Shown here: positions 5,804 through 13,800 of the stretch, one piece after another | Layout of the letters: each line of letters starts with the position of its first letter | Numbering within the stretch: the stretch's first letter is position 1 | Assembly: GCA_002353555.1 (NCBI GenBank) | Contig: DEJO01000024.1 | Coordinates: forward strand, 68,051 to 82,805 | Direction of reading: 5' to 3' | From: Prevotella sp. UBA2746 | Lineage (GTDB): Bacteria; Bacteroidota; Bacteroidia; Bacteroidales; Bacteroidaceae | DNA length: 14,755 bases | Position numbers and translations under genes: made by a program | The notes under the pieces: generated by a model | Databases searched by the model: none | Told to the model about the DNA's origin: nothing | What the model saw: the letters and a program-made list of their open reading frames with translations, nothing else

Positions 5804-6334
5804 TTATATCACGATGTCCATGCGGACATCGTTTTCTTCTGTCGGAATGCCCGGCATCTTCTGGAAATCAAAGCATACACCTATTTTATAAGCCTGCTCC
5901 AACTGGGGCAGGAAGCGGTCGTAGTAGCCCTTGCCGCGCCCCAGCCGGTTGCCGCGGGTGTCGAAACTCATGCCGGGGACCACTGCAACGTCTATCTGCG
6001 AGTAGTCGGTAAACCGTTCGCCGACGGGTTCCATGATGTTGAAGAAGCCCCCTTGCAGGTCCTGCGGACCGCTGTAGCGGCGCAACTCCATGTCTTTCTC
6101 GCCGACGACAACGGGCAGCAACACCGTCTTCCCCTGTCCAGCAAGCGTGTCTATGGCATTGTGGGTGCACACCTCGTCGTCCAAGGAGTAATACATCAGT
6201 ATGGTCTTCGACTGGGCTACGGCGGGATTGGCAAGCAGCCGCTTCATGATGGCCTCCGACTGCCTGCGCATCTCTTCTGCCGAAACCATGCCTTTCAGCA
6301 TCCGGATGTGCGTCCGTAATTCTGCTTTCGTCAT
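5804..6334 (-). CDS. 5-formyltetrahydrofolate cyclo-ligase
   Basis: The enzyme converts 5-formyl-THF to 5,10-methenyl-THF with ATP, returning the stored folate form to one-carbon metabolism in the cytosol. The 176-residue length is normal. The family motif DTRGNRLGRGKGYYDRFL is at about 125-142, where the GRGKGYYD loop binds the nucleotide and folate. Other family features are MYYSLDDEV (48-56) and LLPVV (72-76). ATG 6334 overlaps the stop of the S41 protease gene by 4 nt (ATGA), so the genes are coupled. Confidence 0.95.
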   Translation of the reverse strand: MTKAELRTHIRMLKGMVSAEEMRRQSEAIMKRLLANPAVAQSKTILMYYSLDDEVCTHNAIDTLAGQGKTVLLPVVVGEKDMELRRYSGPQDLQGGFFNIMEPVGERFTDYSQIDVAVVPGMSFDTRGNRLGRGKGYYDRFLPQLEQAYKIGVCFDFQKMPGIPTEENDVRMDIVI

Positions 6335-7983
6335 GCTGCCTTCTTGTTTTTGGGCTTTGCCGGCTTCGGTTTTTGCGGGAATGCCTCATGTTTGCTGAAC
6401 ACTTCGAGCGCTGCCTTGATGGTGGGGTCGTCACGGTTGAGGAATTCGTTCCATGCCTGTTCGTCCAGGATGTTGTAGATGATGCGGCTGTCGATGAACC
6501 TTTCGAACAGCGAGTGCGACTTGTTGAGCATGAGGTTGCGCCGCTTCAGTCCGTTCTTGTCGGCAAAGTTGGCAAACTGCTCCACGAGGTTCTGCTGCTT
6601 CAGGTAGCTGGCAAGGTGGGGCATGTCCTCAAACTTCTTCAGCCGCAGGCGGTTGGCGTCGGTATAGTTGAAGGCAAACTGCAGGATGAGTCCCCGCATC
6701 ACCGCCTCTTTGTAGTAGGAGGTGACGTTCATCGTGTCTTCAGGAATGAAGATGTCGGGGGTGATGCCGCCGCCCCCATACACCGTCCTGCCTATGCTCG
6801 TGTGGTAGGCAGGGCCGGTATGCTTGATGCTGTCTTGCGAGAAGAACTCCCCGTGCTCGTAGCGCGACAGCATGTCCTGCTCATATCCGGCTTCGTCGCC
6901 CATCGTGTAGGGCTTCTGTATGCAGCGGCCGGAGGGCGTGTAGTAGCGGGCTATGGTCAGGCGTATCATGCTGCCGTCTGAGAACCCTATCTGTTGCTGT
7001 ACCAGTCCCTTGCCGAAGGAGCGTCGTCCGATGACGGTTCCGCGGTCGTTGTCCTGTATGGCACCGGCGAATATCTCTGCTGCCGACGCCGACCCCTCGT
7101 TGATGAGCACCACCAGCGGTATCTGCTGGAAGCCGCCGCGCCCGTCGCTGCGGTAGTCTGTGCGTGGCGACTTGCGTCCCTGCGTGTAGACGATGAGGCG
7201 GTTCTTGGGCAGGAACTCGTTCACCATCTGTGTGGCAGCCTGCAAGTAGCCGCCGTTGTTGTCGCGCAGGTCTATAATCAGGTTTTCGCATCCCTCCGTC
7301 GATAGGTCCAGCAGGGCTGCCAGCATCTCGGCATAGGTGCGTTCGCCGAAGTTCTTGATGCGGATGTAGCCCGTCGTGTCGTTCAGCATGTAGGTTGCCG
7401 AGACGCTCTTGGTGGTGATGTCACCTCTGGTGACGACGAAGTTCTTCACTTTCTGCTCACCATAGCGCAAGATGCCAATCTTCACCTTCGTGTCTTTCGG
7501 TCCCTTCAGCCGGTGCATGGCTTCTTCGTTCGTGGCTACCTTGCCCACGAAAGGCTTGTCGTCGATGGTGACGATCTTGTCGCCAGCCATGATGCCGGCA
7601 CGTTCTGCCGGTCCGCCCTTGATGACGTTCTGTATGTGGAGCGTGTCCTTGCGGATGTTGAACTCGATGCCCACGCCGGAGAACGAGCCGCGCAGGTCGT
7701 CGTTGGCTATCTGCACATCCTTGGCATTGATGTAGACGGAGTGCGGATCCAGCTCGGCAAGAATCTGCGGGATGGCCTTTTCCACGAGGCTGTCGATGTT
7801 GACGGTGTCTACATACTGGTCATCAATGATGTGCAGGAGGTTGTTCAGCCTGTTGCTGCCGCTGTTGATGATGTTCAGCCTGTTGCCGGAGAAGTGGTTG
7901 GTATAGAATGTTCCGATGGCAATGCCGATGATGACACAGAGTGCCATCAGCAAGGGCATAAAGCGGTTTTTGTTCTGGTTCAT
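6331..7983 (-). CDS. C-terminal processing serine protease (S41, CtpA type)
   Basis: The 550-residue protein has an N-terminal signal anchor at about 9-27 and acts in the periplasm. A short helical domain is followed by a PDZ domain at about 95-185 (start of the core GSFSGVGIEF, then GGPAERAGIMAGDKI). The tail-specific protease domain has LIIDLRDNNGG (235-245), the nucleophile motif NEGSASAAEIFAG with Ser300, and RRSFGKG with Lys325. The 25-residue distance from Ser to Lys matches the Ser-Lys dyad of Prc and CtpA. A C-terminal extension of about 120 residues, as in other Bacteroidetes members, ends in a Lys/Pro-rich tail. It cleaves proteins near their C-termini; the target is unknown. It lies 31 nt after the peptidase-deaminase gene. 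Confidence 0.94.
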   Translation of the reverse strand: MNQNKNRFMPLLMALCVIIGIAIGTFYTNHFSGNRLNIINSGSNRLNNLLHIIDDQYVDTVNIDSLVEKAIPQILAELDPHSVYINAKDVQIANDDLRGSFSGVGIEFNIRKDTLHIQNVIKGGPAERAGIMAGDKIVTIDDKPFVGKVATNEEAMHRLKGPKDTKVKIGILRYGEQKVKNFVVTRGDITTKSVSATYMLNDTTGYIRIKNFGERTYAEMLAALLDLSTEGCENLIIDLRDNNGGYLQAATQMVNEFLPKNRLIVYTQGRKSPRTDYRSDGRGGFQQIPLVVLINEGSASAAEIFAGAIQDNDRGTVIGRRSFGKGLVQQQIGFSDGSMIRLTIARYYTPSGRCIQKPYTMGDEAGYEQDMLSRYEHGEFFSQDSIKHTGPAYHTSIGRTVYGGGGITPDIFIPEDTMNVTSYYKEAVMRGLILQFAFNYTDANRLRLKKFEDMPHLASYLKQQNLVEQFANFADKNGLKRRNLMLNKSHSLFERFIDSRIIYNILDEQAWNEFLNRDDPTIKAALEVFSKHEAFPQKPKPAKPKNKKAA

Positions 7984-8014
7984 CGCGGGATTGTTGTATG
8001 GTTCTTGATAACTG

Positions 8015-10519
8015 CTATTCGTCTGGGTTCATGTAGATGACCTCTATGCCGGCACGCCGCAGCAGGTTGATGCCGTCTTCCAGCCGGTATTGTTCGCCGT
8101 AGACGACGCGCTTGATGCCTGCCTGTATGATGAGCTTGGCACACTCTATGCAGGGCGATGCCGTGACGTAGAGCGTGGAGCCGTCGGAATTGTTCGACGA
8201 GCGTGCCAGCTTGGTGATGGCGTTGGCCTCGGCATGCAGCACGTAGGGCTTGGTGACGCTGTTGTCGTCTTCGCAGATGTTCTCGAATCCGCTGGGCGTA
8301 CCGTTGTATCCGTCGCTGATGATCATCTTGTCCTTGACCACAAGCGCCCCCACCTGCCGCCGTTTGCAGTAGGAGTTCTCTGCCCAGATGCGTGCCATGC
8401 GCAGGTAGCGCATGTCTAAGCGTTGCTGCTTCAGGCTGGTGATGCCGTTCCTCTCTAATAGTGCGTCGATGGTGGGTTCGCCGCCGCGGAAACGTTTGTA
8501 GAGGGTCATGGGGTGCTCGGTGCCTCCCTTGGAGAGGATGCAGTCGCGGAAGCGCTGTGCGGTGGCAGTGTTGAAGATGCCCTCGCGCTTGAACACGGCG
8601 AAGGCGTCGGCATCCAGCACCTCTGCCCACTTGTAGCTGTAGTATCCGGCAGCATATCCGCCTGCCATGATGTGCGAGAACTGCGTGGTCATGCAGGTGT
8701 CTGTGCGCTGCTTTCCGAGCATGGCGCGTTCCCAGGCTTTCTTCTCAAACGGGATGATGTCTTCCGTGAACTCCTCCTTCTGTGTGTAGTATGCCATGTC
8801 GAGGAGTCCGAACGACACCTGTCGCAGGCACCCCATCGCCACGTTGAAGTTGCGGCTGGCAACGATGCGGTCGATCAGTTCGTCGGGCATGGGCTCTCCC
8901 GTCTGGTAGTGGAAGGCAAAGGTACGGAGGAAGTCTTTCTCTATGGCGAAGTTCTCCATGAATTGCGACGGCAGCTCCACGAAGTCCCACCACACGTTGG
9001 TGCCGCTCAGACTCTCGAAGCGGCTGTTGGCGAACATGCCGTGCAGCGAATGGCCGAACTCGTGCAGGAAGGTCTCCACCTCGCCGAGCCGCAACAGTGC
9101 CGGCTTCTCGTCGGTAGGCTTGCTCAGGTTCATCACCAACGACACGTGCGGACGCACGTTCTCGCCCGTCTTGTCTTCTATCCACTGACCTTGGTACTCG
9201 GTCATCCAGGCACCGTCGTGCTTGCCCTTGCGCGGATGGAAGTCTACATAAAGCACGGCAAGATACGTTCCGTCCTTGTCGTAGACCTCGTATGGCTTGA
9301 CGTCGGGATGGTAGACGGGAATGTCCTTGTTCTCCTTGAAGGTGATGCCATAGAGCCGTGTGGCGAGTCCGAAGACTCCTTTGATGACGTTAGACAGCTC
9401 CAGGTAGGGTCTCAGCATCTCCGGGTCGAGGTTGTACTTCTGCAACTTCAGCTTCTGAGCATAGTAGGCGGTGTCCCAAGGTTGCATCTTGAAGTCGTCG
9501 CCCTCCATCTCCTTCGCCATCTTCTTCAGTTCTTCCAGTTCGGTCTGTGCCGTGGGCTTGTAGGCATCAATCAGGTCGTTGAGCAGCTTGTAGACATGTT
9601 CCACGTCGGTAGCCATGCGGTGTTTCATGACGTAGTCGGCATAGGTGTCGTAGCCCAGCAGCTGAGCCATCTCGCGGCGCAGGTTGATGAGGCGCTTGCA
9701 GATGTCGATGTTGTTCTCGCTGTTGTCCTTGATGCAGAGCGTGTTGCGCGCCATATACATCTGTTCGCGCAGGTTGCGGCGCGTGCTGTACATCATGAAC
9801 GGGCCGTAGCTCGGCGAGTCGAGGGTGAACACCCATCCCTCCAACTGGCGTTCCTTGGCAGCCTCGGCAGCGGCTTCGCGTGCCGTGTCGGGCAGTCCGT
9901 CGAGGTCTTTCTCGTCGGTGAGGTGCAGGGTGTAGGCTTTGTTCTCCTTCAGCAGGTTCTGCGAGAACTGGAGTGAGCACATCGAGGCCTCTTCGGTCAG
10001 CGCACGAAGGCGGTCTTTCTCCTCGTCGTTGAGCAGGGCACCGCTGCGCACAAACCCGTCATAGCTGTTGCGAAGCAGCATCTCCTCCTCGGCAGAGAGC
10101 TGTCGCGGCGGCGTGGCATCGTTGCCGAAGAAGCTGTCGTAGACCTTCTTGATGCGCTCGAAGAGTTTCGGGTTGAGGCTGACGTCGTTGGAGTGCTTGG
10201 TCAGGATGGGGCTCATCTTCTGTGCCAAAGCCTCCATGTCGTCGTCGGTTTCGGCACTGAGCAGGTTGAAGAACACCGACGACACGCGGTCGAGCAGGTC
10301 GTAGTAGTGCTTGCGTCCATCGACCTCATCGTCGCGGATAAGGGTGTTTTCAAACGTCGGCTCTTCGGGGTCGTTGATGATTTTCTCGATTTGTTCGTCT
10401 TCACGGCGTATGCCTTCCATGAAAGCTTCTTCATAGTCGGCCAGCGTGATGCGGTCGAAGGGAGCCGTTTCGTGCGGTGTTCCGTAGGGAACTAAAAACG
10501 GATTGATATGTTCACTCAT
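8015..10519 (-). CDS. Fusion: M3 dipeptidyl carboxypeptidase + dCMP deaminase
   Basis: An 834-residue open frame joins two complete enzymes. Residues 1 to about 693 form an M3 zinc metallopeptidase of the Dcp group, with HEFGH at 486-490, the third zinc ligand candidate Glu515, and the usual C-terminal end HPMTLYKRFRGGEPTIDALL. It has no signal peptide, so it is cytosolic and likely trims dipeptides from peptide C-termini. Residues from about 697 form a dCMP deaminase (dCMP to dUMP, feeding thymidylate synthesis), with HAE at 762-764 and PCIEC at 789-793 for zinc. No stop codon or linker separates them; the junction is near 8434-8443. Separate enzymes are the norm in relatives. ATG 8413 inside the deaminase could permit an independent product. 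The start at 10519 was chosen over 10741 because the longer form would run through the promoter. Confidence 0.88.
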   Translation of the reverse strand: MSEHINPFLVPYGTPHETAPFDRITLADYEEAFMEGIRREDEQIEKIINDPEEPTFENTLIRDDEVDGRKHYYDLLDRVSSVFFNLLSAETDDDMEALAQKMSPILTKHSNDVSLNPKLFERIKKVYDSFFGNDATPPRQLSAEEEMLLRNSYDGFVRSGALLNDEEKDRLRALTEEASMCSLQFSQNLLKENKAYTLHLTDEKDLDGLPDTAREAAAEAAKERQLEGWVFTLDSPSYGPFMMYSTRRNLREQMYMARNTLCIKDNSENNIDICKRLINLRREMAQLLGYDTYADYVMKHRMATDVEHVYKLLNDLIDAYKPTAQTELEELKKMAKEMEGDDFKMQPWDTAYYAQKLKLQKYNLDPEMLRPYLELSNVIKGVFGLATRLYGITFKENKDIPVYHPDVKPYEVYDKDGTYLAVLYVDFHPRKGKHDGAWMTEYQGQWIEDKTGENVRPHVSLVMNLSKPTDEKPALLRLGEVETFLHEFGHSLHGMFANSRFESLSGTNVWWDFVELPSQFMENFAIEKDFLRTFAFHYQTGEPMPDELIDRIVASRNFNVAMGCLRQVSFGLLDMAYYTQKEEFTEDIIPFEKKAWERAMLGKQRTDTCMTTQFSHIMAGGYAAGYYSYKWAEVLDADAFAVFKREGIFNTATAQRFRDCILSKGGTEHPMTLYKRFRGGEPTIDALLERNGITSLKQQRLDMRYLRMARIWAENSYCKRRQVGALVVKDKMIISDGYNGTPSGFENICEDDNSVTKPYVLHAEANAITKLARSSNNSDGSTLYVTASPCIECAKLIIQAGIKRVVYGEQYRLEDGINLLRRAGIEVIYMNPDE

Positions 10520-10583
10520 TGTCTTTTCTCTCAAATTTTGTGCTCTTACAGACCTTTTATCCTGTGCGTTAGCCTGTTTCAAG

Positions 10584-10639
10584 TTGCAAAAGTACATAAA
10601 ATCAGCGGTAGAACAAAAAGAACTTGTTCTTTTTTTTGC
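10584..10639 (-). promoter_or_regulatory. Promoter of the peptidase-deaminase operon with a dyad over the -33 box
   Basis: On the minus strand TTTG at 10617-10614, 19 nt, then TACTTTTG at 10594-10587 fit the Bacteroides-type promoter. A perfect 9-bp inverted repeat, AAAAAGAAC / GTTCTTTTT (10615-10634, 2-nt centre), covers the -33 box. The layout (AACAAGTT dyad, TTTTG, 19 nt, TAC-TTTGCAA end) is that of repeats A and B in a more diverged form. The leader would be about 65 nt. Confidence 0.65.
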
Positions 10640-10650
10640 AGGAAATGTCA

Positions 10651-10658
10651 TACCTTTG
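10651..10658 (+). promoter_or_regulatory. Probable -7 box of the TRIC-family gene
   Basis: TACCTTTG precedes the start at 10709 by 50 nt. At 19-nt spacing there is no TTTG, only a T-rich stretch (TCTT). The dyad at 10615-10634 lies just upstream and is shared with the divergent peptidase promoter. Confidence 0.5.
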
Positions 10659-10708
10659 CAGCCGAAAAGCATCTGAACGATGTTGAAACCGACGATAAAG
10701 TACACGAT

Positions 10709-11353
10709 ATGATACCATATACCGACTCTGCATTCATACACACCTTCCAGCAGGTCATGGAGTTTTTGGGAACTTTTGCCTTCGCCATCTCAGGCATCCG
10801 GCATGCAGCATCCAGGCACTACGACTGGTTTGGCGGCTATGTCTGTGGCTTTGCCGTGGCGATAGGCGGCGGAACGTTGCGCGATGTGATGCTGGGGGTG
10901 ACACCTTTCTGGATGACCAACGCCATCTATGTCGTCTGTACGGCGCTGGCTTTGCTCTTTGTCGTGATTTTTGGCAAGGTGATGAAGCGTCTGGACAATG
11001 CGTGGCTGGTGTTCGACACGATAGGTCTGGCGTTCTTTACCGTGGCAGGTTTGCAGAAGACACTCGCCATGGGACATCCTTTCTGGGTAGCCATCATCAT
11101 GGGGTGTATCACTGGTGCGGCGGGGGGCATCATCCGTGACGTGCTGCTCAACAGTGTCCCCGTCATCTTCCGGAAGGAAATCTATGCGATGGCATGTGTG
11201 GCTGGCGGTCTTGTCTATTGGCTTCTGATGATGGTGGGTGCTGAGCCTCCCGTTGCCGCCGTCGGTACTTTCGTGACGGTCTGCCTCATCCGCTACCTGG
11301 CAGTCCGCTACCATATCTCGCTGCCCATGCTGCATGGCGGCGACAACAAGTAG
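10709..11353 (+). CDS. TRIC / UPF0126 family membrane protein
   Basis: The 214-residue inner-membrane protein consists of two repeated units of three helices each. Each repeat has the glycine-arginine motif: GGGTLRDVMLG in the first half and GGIIRDVLLN in the second, the hallmark of UPF0126 (YicG) and bacterial trimeric intracellular cation (TRIC) channels. Bacterial TRIC homologues conduct K+ and other small ions; some UPF0126 members have been proposed to carry amino acids such as glycine, so the substrate is not certain. The longer open frame back to 10508 was rejected because it overlaps two promoters. The gene is single, with its own terminator. Confidence 0.88.
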   Translation: MIPYTDSAFIHTFQQVMEFLGTFAFAISGIRHAASRHYDWFGGYVCGFAVAIGGGTLRDVMLGVTPFWMTNAIYVVCTALALLFVVIFGKVMKRLDNAWLVFDTIGLAFFTVAGLQKTLAMGHPFWVAIIMGCITGAAGGIIRDVLLNSVPVIFRKEIYAMACVAGGLVYWLLMMVGAEPPVAAVGTFVTVCLIRYLAVRYHISLPMLHGGDNK

Positions 11354-11363
11354 TCGTTGTCCG

Positions 11364-11394
11364 GCGTTCATCGGTTGATGAACGCTTGTTTGTT
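11364..11394 (+). terminator. Intrinsic terminator of the TRIC-family gene
   Basis: GCGTTCATC (11364-11372), loop GGTT, GATGAACGC (11377-11385) form a perfect 9-bp stem, followed by the T-rich tail TTGTTTGTT. It begins 11 nt after the stop codon. The tail reaches the stop of the convergent Crp-type gene. In the opposite direction no T-tract follows, so it works mainly for the plus strand. Confidence 0.85.
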
Positions 11395-12062
11395 CAGAGT
11401 TTTTCTAATTGAGGAATACAGATTCTGCCCCGATAGAGGGTGAGGAGTCCGCGACGCTGCATGTCGTTGAGGGCGTGTGAGATGTCGATCCGGCTGTCGT
11501 TGAGCTCTGTTGCCAGCCGTGTCATCTTGATGTGCAGCGTTTTCTCGCCGTCGGGCGTGAGGCAGTGGCGGCGGATGAAGCGCGTGATGTGACCTTCGAG
11601 CGTCGTGGGGGGGATGTGCCAGCATTCGCGGTTCGCTTTCTGAGTCTGTGCCGTGAGCGTGTTCAGCAGGTTCAGACGGAAGATTTCATAGTCCGACATG
11701 AGGCGTATCACCTCCATCTTGTCGAGGGTGATGAACTGGCAGAACGTCTTGGCGGTGAAGGTGCGAGTGTAGTGCTGGTGCAGGCCGAACAGGTGTTCGG
11801 GCTGCAGTATGGCGGGAGCCGCTAAAAGTTCGGTCAGCCGGTAGCCGTGGTCGTCGGCAACAGACTCCACGGTGAGCGTGCCTTTCTGCAGGAAGTGCAG
11901 GTGGGTGCACGCATCGTGCTCCTTCACCACGGGCTTGCCTTCGGCAACTTTTCGGAAGCCGAACTTCGTTTGTCCGAGGATAGACGTCAGGTCGGCTTTG
12001 CCCATGCCCTGAAAGAGGGGCAGGGTGACGAGGGCAAGGGAGAAAGGTGACCGTGTGTTCAT
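11394..12062 (-). CDS. Crp/Fnr family transcription regulator
   Basis: The 222-residue protein has an N-terminal cyclic-nucleotide-binding-like domain (about 15-135, with HLHFLQKGTLTVES as the typical beta-barrel segment) and a C-terminal winged helix. The HTH is at about 178-206 (TRLATELNDSRIDISHALND, then MQRRGLL). It lacks the N-terminal cysteine cluster of FNR, and no clear cAMP-binding RxS motif is visible, so the effector is unknown. ATG 12062 overlaps the stop of apbE in an ATGA. The in-frame ATG at 12098 was rejected in its favour because it lies deep in apbE. It is the last gene of the group and may regulate the genes it is cotranscribed with; that is inference. Confidence 0.88.
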   Translation of the reverse strand: MNTRSPFSLALVTLPLFQGMGKADLTSILGQTKFGFRKVAEGKPVVKEHDACTHLHFLQKGTLTVESVADDHGYRLTELLAAPAILQPEHLFGLHQHYTRTFTAKTFCQFITLDKMEVIRLMSDYEIFRLNLLNTLTAQTQKANRECWHIPPTTLEGHITRFIRRHCLTPDGEKTLHIKMTRLATELNDSRIDISHALNDMQRRGLLTLYRGRICIPQLEKL

Positions 12063-13111
12063 TCGAGTATCTTCTTTTCCATGTTGGGCGAATACCATGT
12101 CTTCAGCTCACCCTGGCTGTCGCTGTAGATGAAATATGCCATCAGCTCCGGATGGTTCTCCAGGAGTTTCCTGGCTTTCTCGATGCCCATGACCATGAAC
12201 GACGTGGCGTAGGCGTCGGCTGTAGCGCAGTTTCCGGCAATGACCGTTGCCGACAAGAGGCTGTGCTGTACGGGGTAGCCGGTCTTGGGGTCTATGGTGT
12301 GGGCATATTTCTTGCCGCCTTTATAGTAGAAGTTGCGGTAGTTGCCGCTGGTAGCCATCGACTTGTCGGTCACGTTGAGCACCGTCTGCAGCTCGCCACC
12401 GGTGCTCAGGGAGTCGTCAACAGGCTTGGTGACACCAATCTTCCACGGCAACCGCTTGGCGCTGACACCCTTGGTGACCACTTCTCCGCCTATCTCTACC
12501 ATGTAGTTCTGTATGCCTTTGCTGGTAAGGTAGCGCCCCACGGCATCGGCTCCGTAGCCTTTGGCGATGGCTGAACAGTCGAGCATGATGCCGGGAATGG
12601 CCTTCACGACTTGCTGCATGCCCTTCGGTCCGTCCTTCATGCTGACCTTCTGGTAGCCTACATACTGCCGGATGCTGTCTACCTGTGCCGCAGTAGGCAT
12701 AGTGCCGTTCTTGAATCCGAAGCCCCAGGCGTTGACAAGGGGAGCCACGGTGATGTCGAATGCTCCGTCGGTGTCCTTGGAAACCTGCATGGCTAACCGG
12801 AAAACCTCTGCGAACATCTTGCCCGTTTCGTCGTCGGGGATGTCGGTCATGCCTTGGTTGACACGGGTGATGACCGACTGCTTGTTGAACATCGACAGGG
12901 CGTTGTCTACCTTCTTCAGCTCGTTTTCTATGTCTTTCTGCAGGTTCTCGTCGCTTTGGTAGGTGATGGTGTAGGTGGTCCCGAAGACGAACCCTTGGTT
13001 CTTCTGGTACGGCATGTTCTGTTGCTGGCGGATGACCAGCACCGTGCCGACGATGAGCAGCAACAGGAAGGGCAGCTGCCAGATGAGTCTTTTCTTTCTC
13101 TTCTCGTCCAT
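12059..13111 (-). CDS. apbE: FAD:protein FMN transferase (ApbE)
   Basis: ApbE cuts FAD and attaches FMN covalently to a Thr or Ser of target proteins, such as the NqrB, NqrC, RnfG and RnfD subunits of respiratory Na+ pumps. The 350-residue protein has a hydrophobic N-terminal segment at about 11-27 and no lipobox cysteine, so it is probably a signal-anchored periplasmic enzyme. Family motifs are DGAFDITVAPLVNAWGFG (115-132), LDCSAIAKGYGAD (177-189), MVEIGGEV (204-211), SMATSGNYR (251-259), HTIDPKTGYPV (271-281) and the metal-binding CATADAYATSFMV (295-307). It overlaps the DUF6048 stop by 1 nt (TAATG) and the Crp-type gene by 4 nt. No Nqr or Rnf genes are in the window. Confidence 0.95.
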   Translation of the reverse strand: MDEKRKKRLIWQLPFLLLLIVGTVLVIRQQQNMPYQKNQGFVFGTTYTITYQSDENLQKDIENELKKVDNALSMFNKQSVITRVNQGMTDIPDDETGKMFAEVFRLAMQVSKDTDGAFDITVAPLVNAWGFGFKNGTMPTAAQVDSIRQYVGYQKVSMKDGPKGMQQVVKAIPGIMLDCSAIAKGYGADAVGRYLTSKGIQNYMVEIGGEVVTKGVSAKRLPWKIGVTKPVDDSLSTGGELQTVLNVTDKSMATSGNYRNFYYKGGKKYAHTIDPKTGYPVQHSLLSATVIAGNCATADAYATSFMVMGIEKARKLLENHPELMAYFIYSDSQGELKTWYSPNMEKKILE

Positions 13112-13800
13112 TACAATTCAAAAATGATATTAAACGTTGCACCAAGGGTCGACGAACCAGACTTGCCGAAGCCGGGGACATACCACGGATCGCCTAACTC
13201 TCCGCTGGTCTGCCTGAAGCGGTTGCGGTAGCGGACGCTCCATCCGAGCCGCAACGGACCGATGATCTTGGCGTCGACACTGGCGACAAGCTCTGCCCAG
13301 TGGCAGGTGGCCTTGATGTCTGTGCCTCCGTATGGGGCATCTATTCCTGAGATAGGGTCGACGAGATTGTGGCGGCTGACGTCGAACTTGAACGACGTGA
13401 ACGCATAGCGGGCGCCTAAATACACGCGATAGATGTCGTGCTTGTTCTTCAGCAGGTTGAAGTCGCAGCCTATGCGCACGTAGGGAGCACTCGTCTTGTA
13501 GCGGATGAAGGTCACCTCGTCTTCGTGGTTGGTGCGGCCGATGCCGAACTCCACGATGGGGAAGTAGCGGTCTTTCAGGTTCAGGCGGGCGGCAGCCTCA
13601 TACTGACCATAGTTGCCAAACCACATCTGGGCGGCACCCACGACGTCGACACTCACGGCAACGCCACGGAACAGCGGTATGGTGTCGGGGGCTGCGGGGG
13701 GTGCCTTGCGCCGTTGTGCGCCGGCAGCCTGCGGGAGCATGGCCAACAGACTAATCGTGAGGGCGCAGATACAGGTACAGATGTTCTTTCGTCGCATCAT
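13111..13800 (-). CDS. DUF6048 family exported protein, probable outer-membrane beta-barrel
   Basis: The 229-residue protein has a type I signal peptide (MMRRKNICTCICALTISLLA) with likely cleavage after AGA at residue 28. The mature part alternates polar and hydrophobic residues in short strands separated by turns (VSVDVVGAAQMWF, YEAAARLNLK, FPIVEFGIG, YRVYLGARYAF, LRLGWSVRYRN, GATFNIIF), which suggests a small outer-membrane barrel. I recognise it as DUF6048, a Bacteroidales family of unknown function that usually follows DUF6452. The start overlaps the upstream gene by 50 nt; a start beyond the overlap would lose the signal peptide, so the overlap is probably real. Confidence 0.72.
   Translation of the reverse strand: MMRRKNICTCICALTISLLAMLPQAAGAQRRKAPPAAPDTIPLFRGVAVSVDVVGAAQMWFGNYGQYEAAARLNLKDRYFPIVEFGIGRTNHEDEVTFIRYKTSAPYVRIGCDFNLLKNKHDIYRVYLGARYAFTSFKFDVSRHNLVDPISGIDAPYGGTDIKATCHWAELVASVDAKIIGPLRLGWSVRYRNRFRQTSGELGDPWYVPGFGKSGSSTLGATFNIIFEL

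Noticed and set aside
8411..8434. Separate deaminase gene starting at ATG 8413
   Set aside because: It would begin inside the first conserved helix (LDMRYLRMA) and no stop closes the peptidase frame, so a fusion is the simpler reading; internal initiation is kept only as a possibility.
8513..9976. A 487-codon open frame on the plus strand, antisense to the M3 peptidase
   Set aside because: It lies wholly across from a gene with intact catalytic motifs, resembles no known family, and is Leu/Val/His-rich as expected from the complement of this codon usage.
10520..10741. Longer N-terminus for the peptidase-deaminase protein
   Set aside because: The extension crosses its own promoter and the divergent promoter, and the Dcp family begins at about the MSEHINPFL start.
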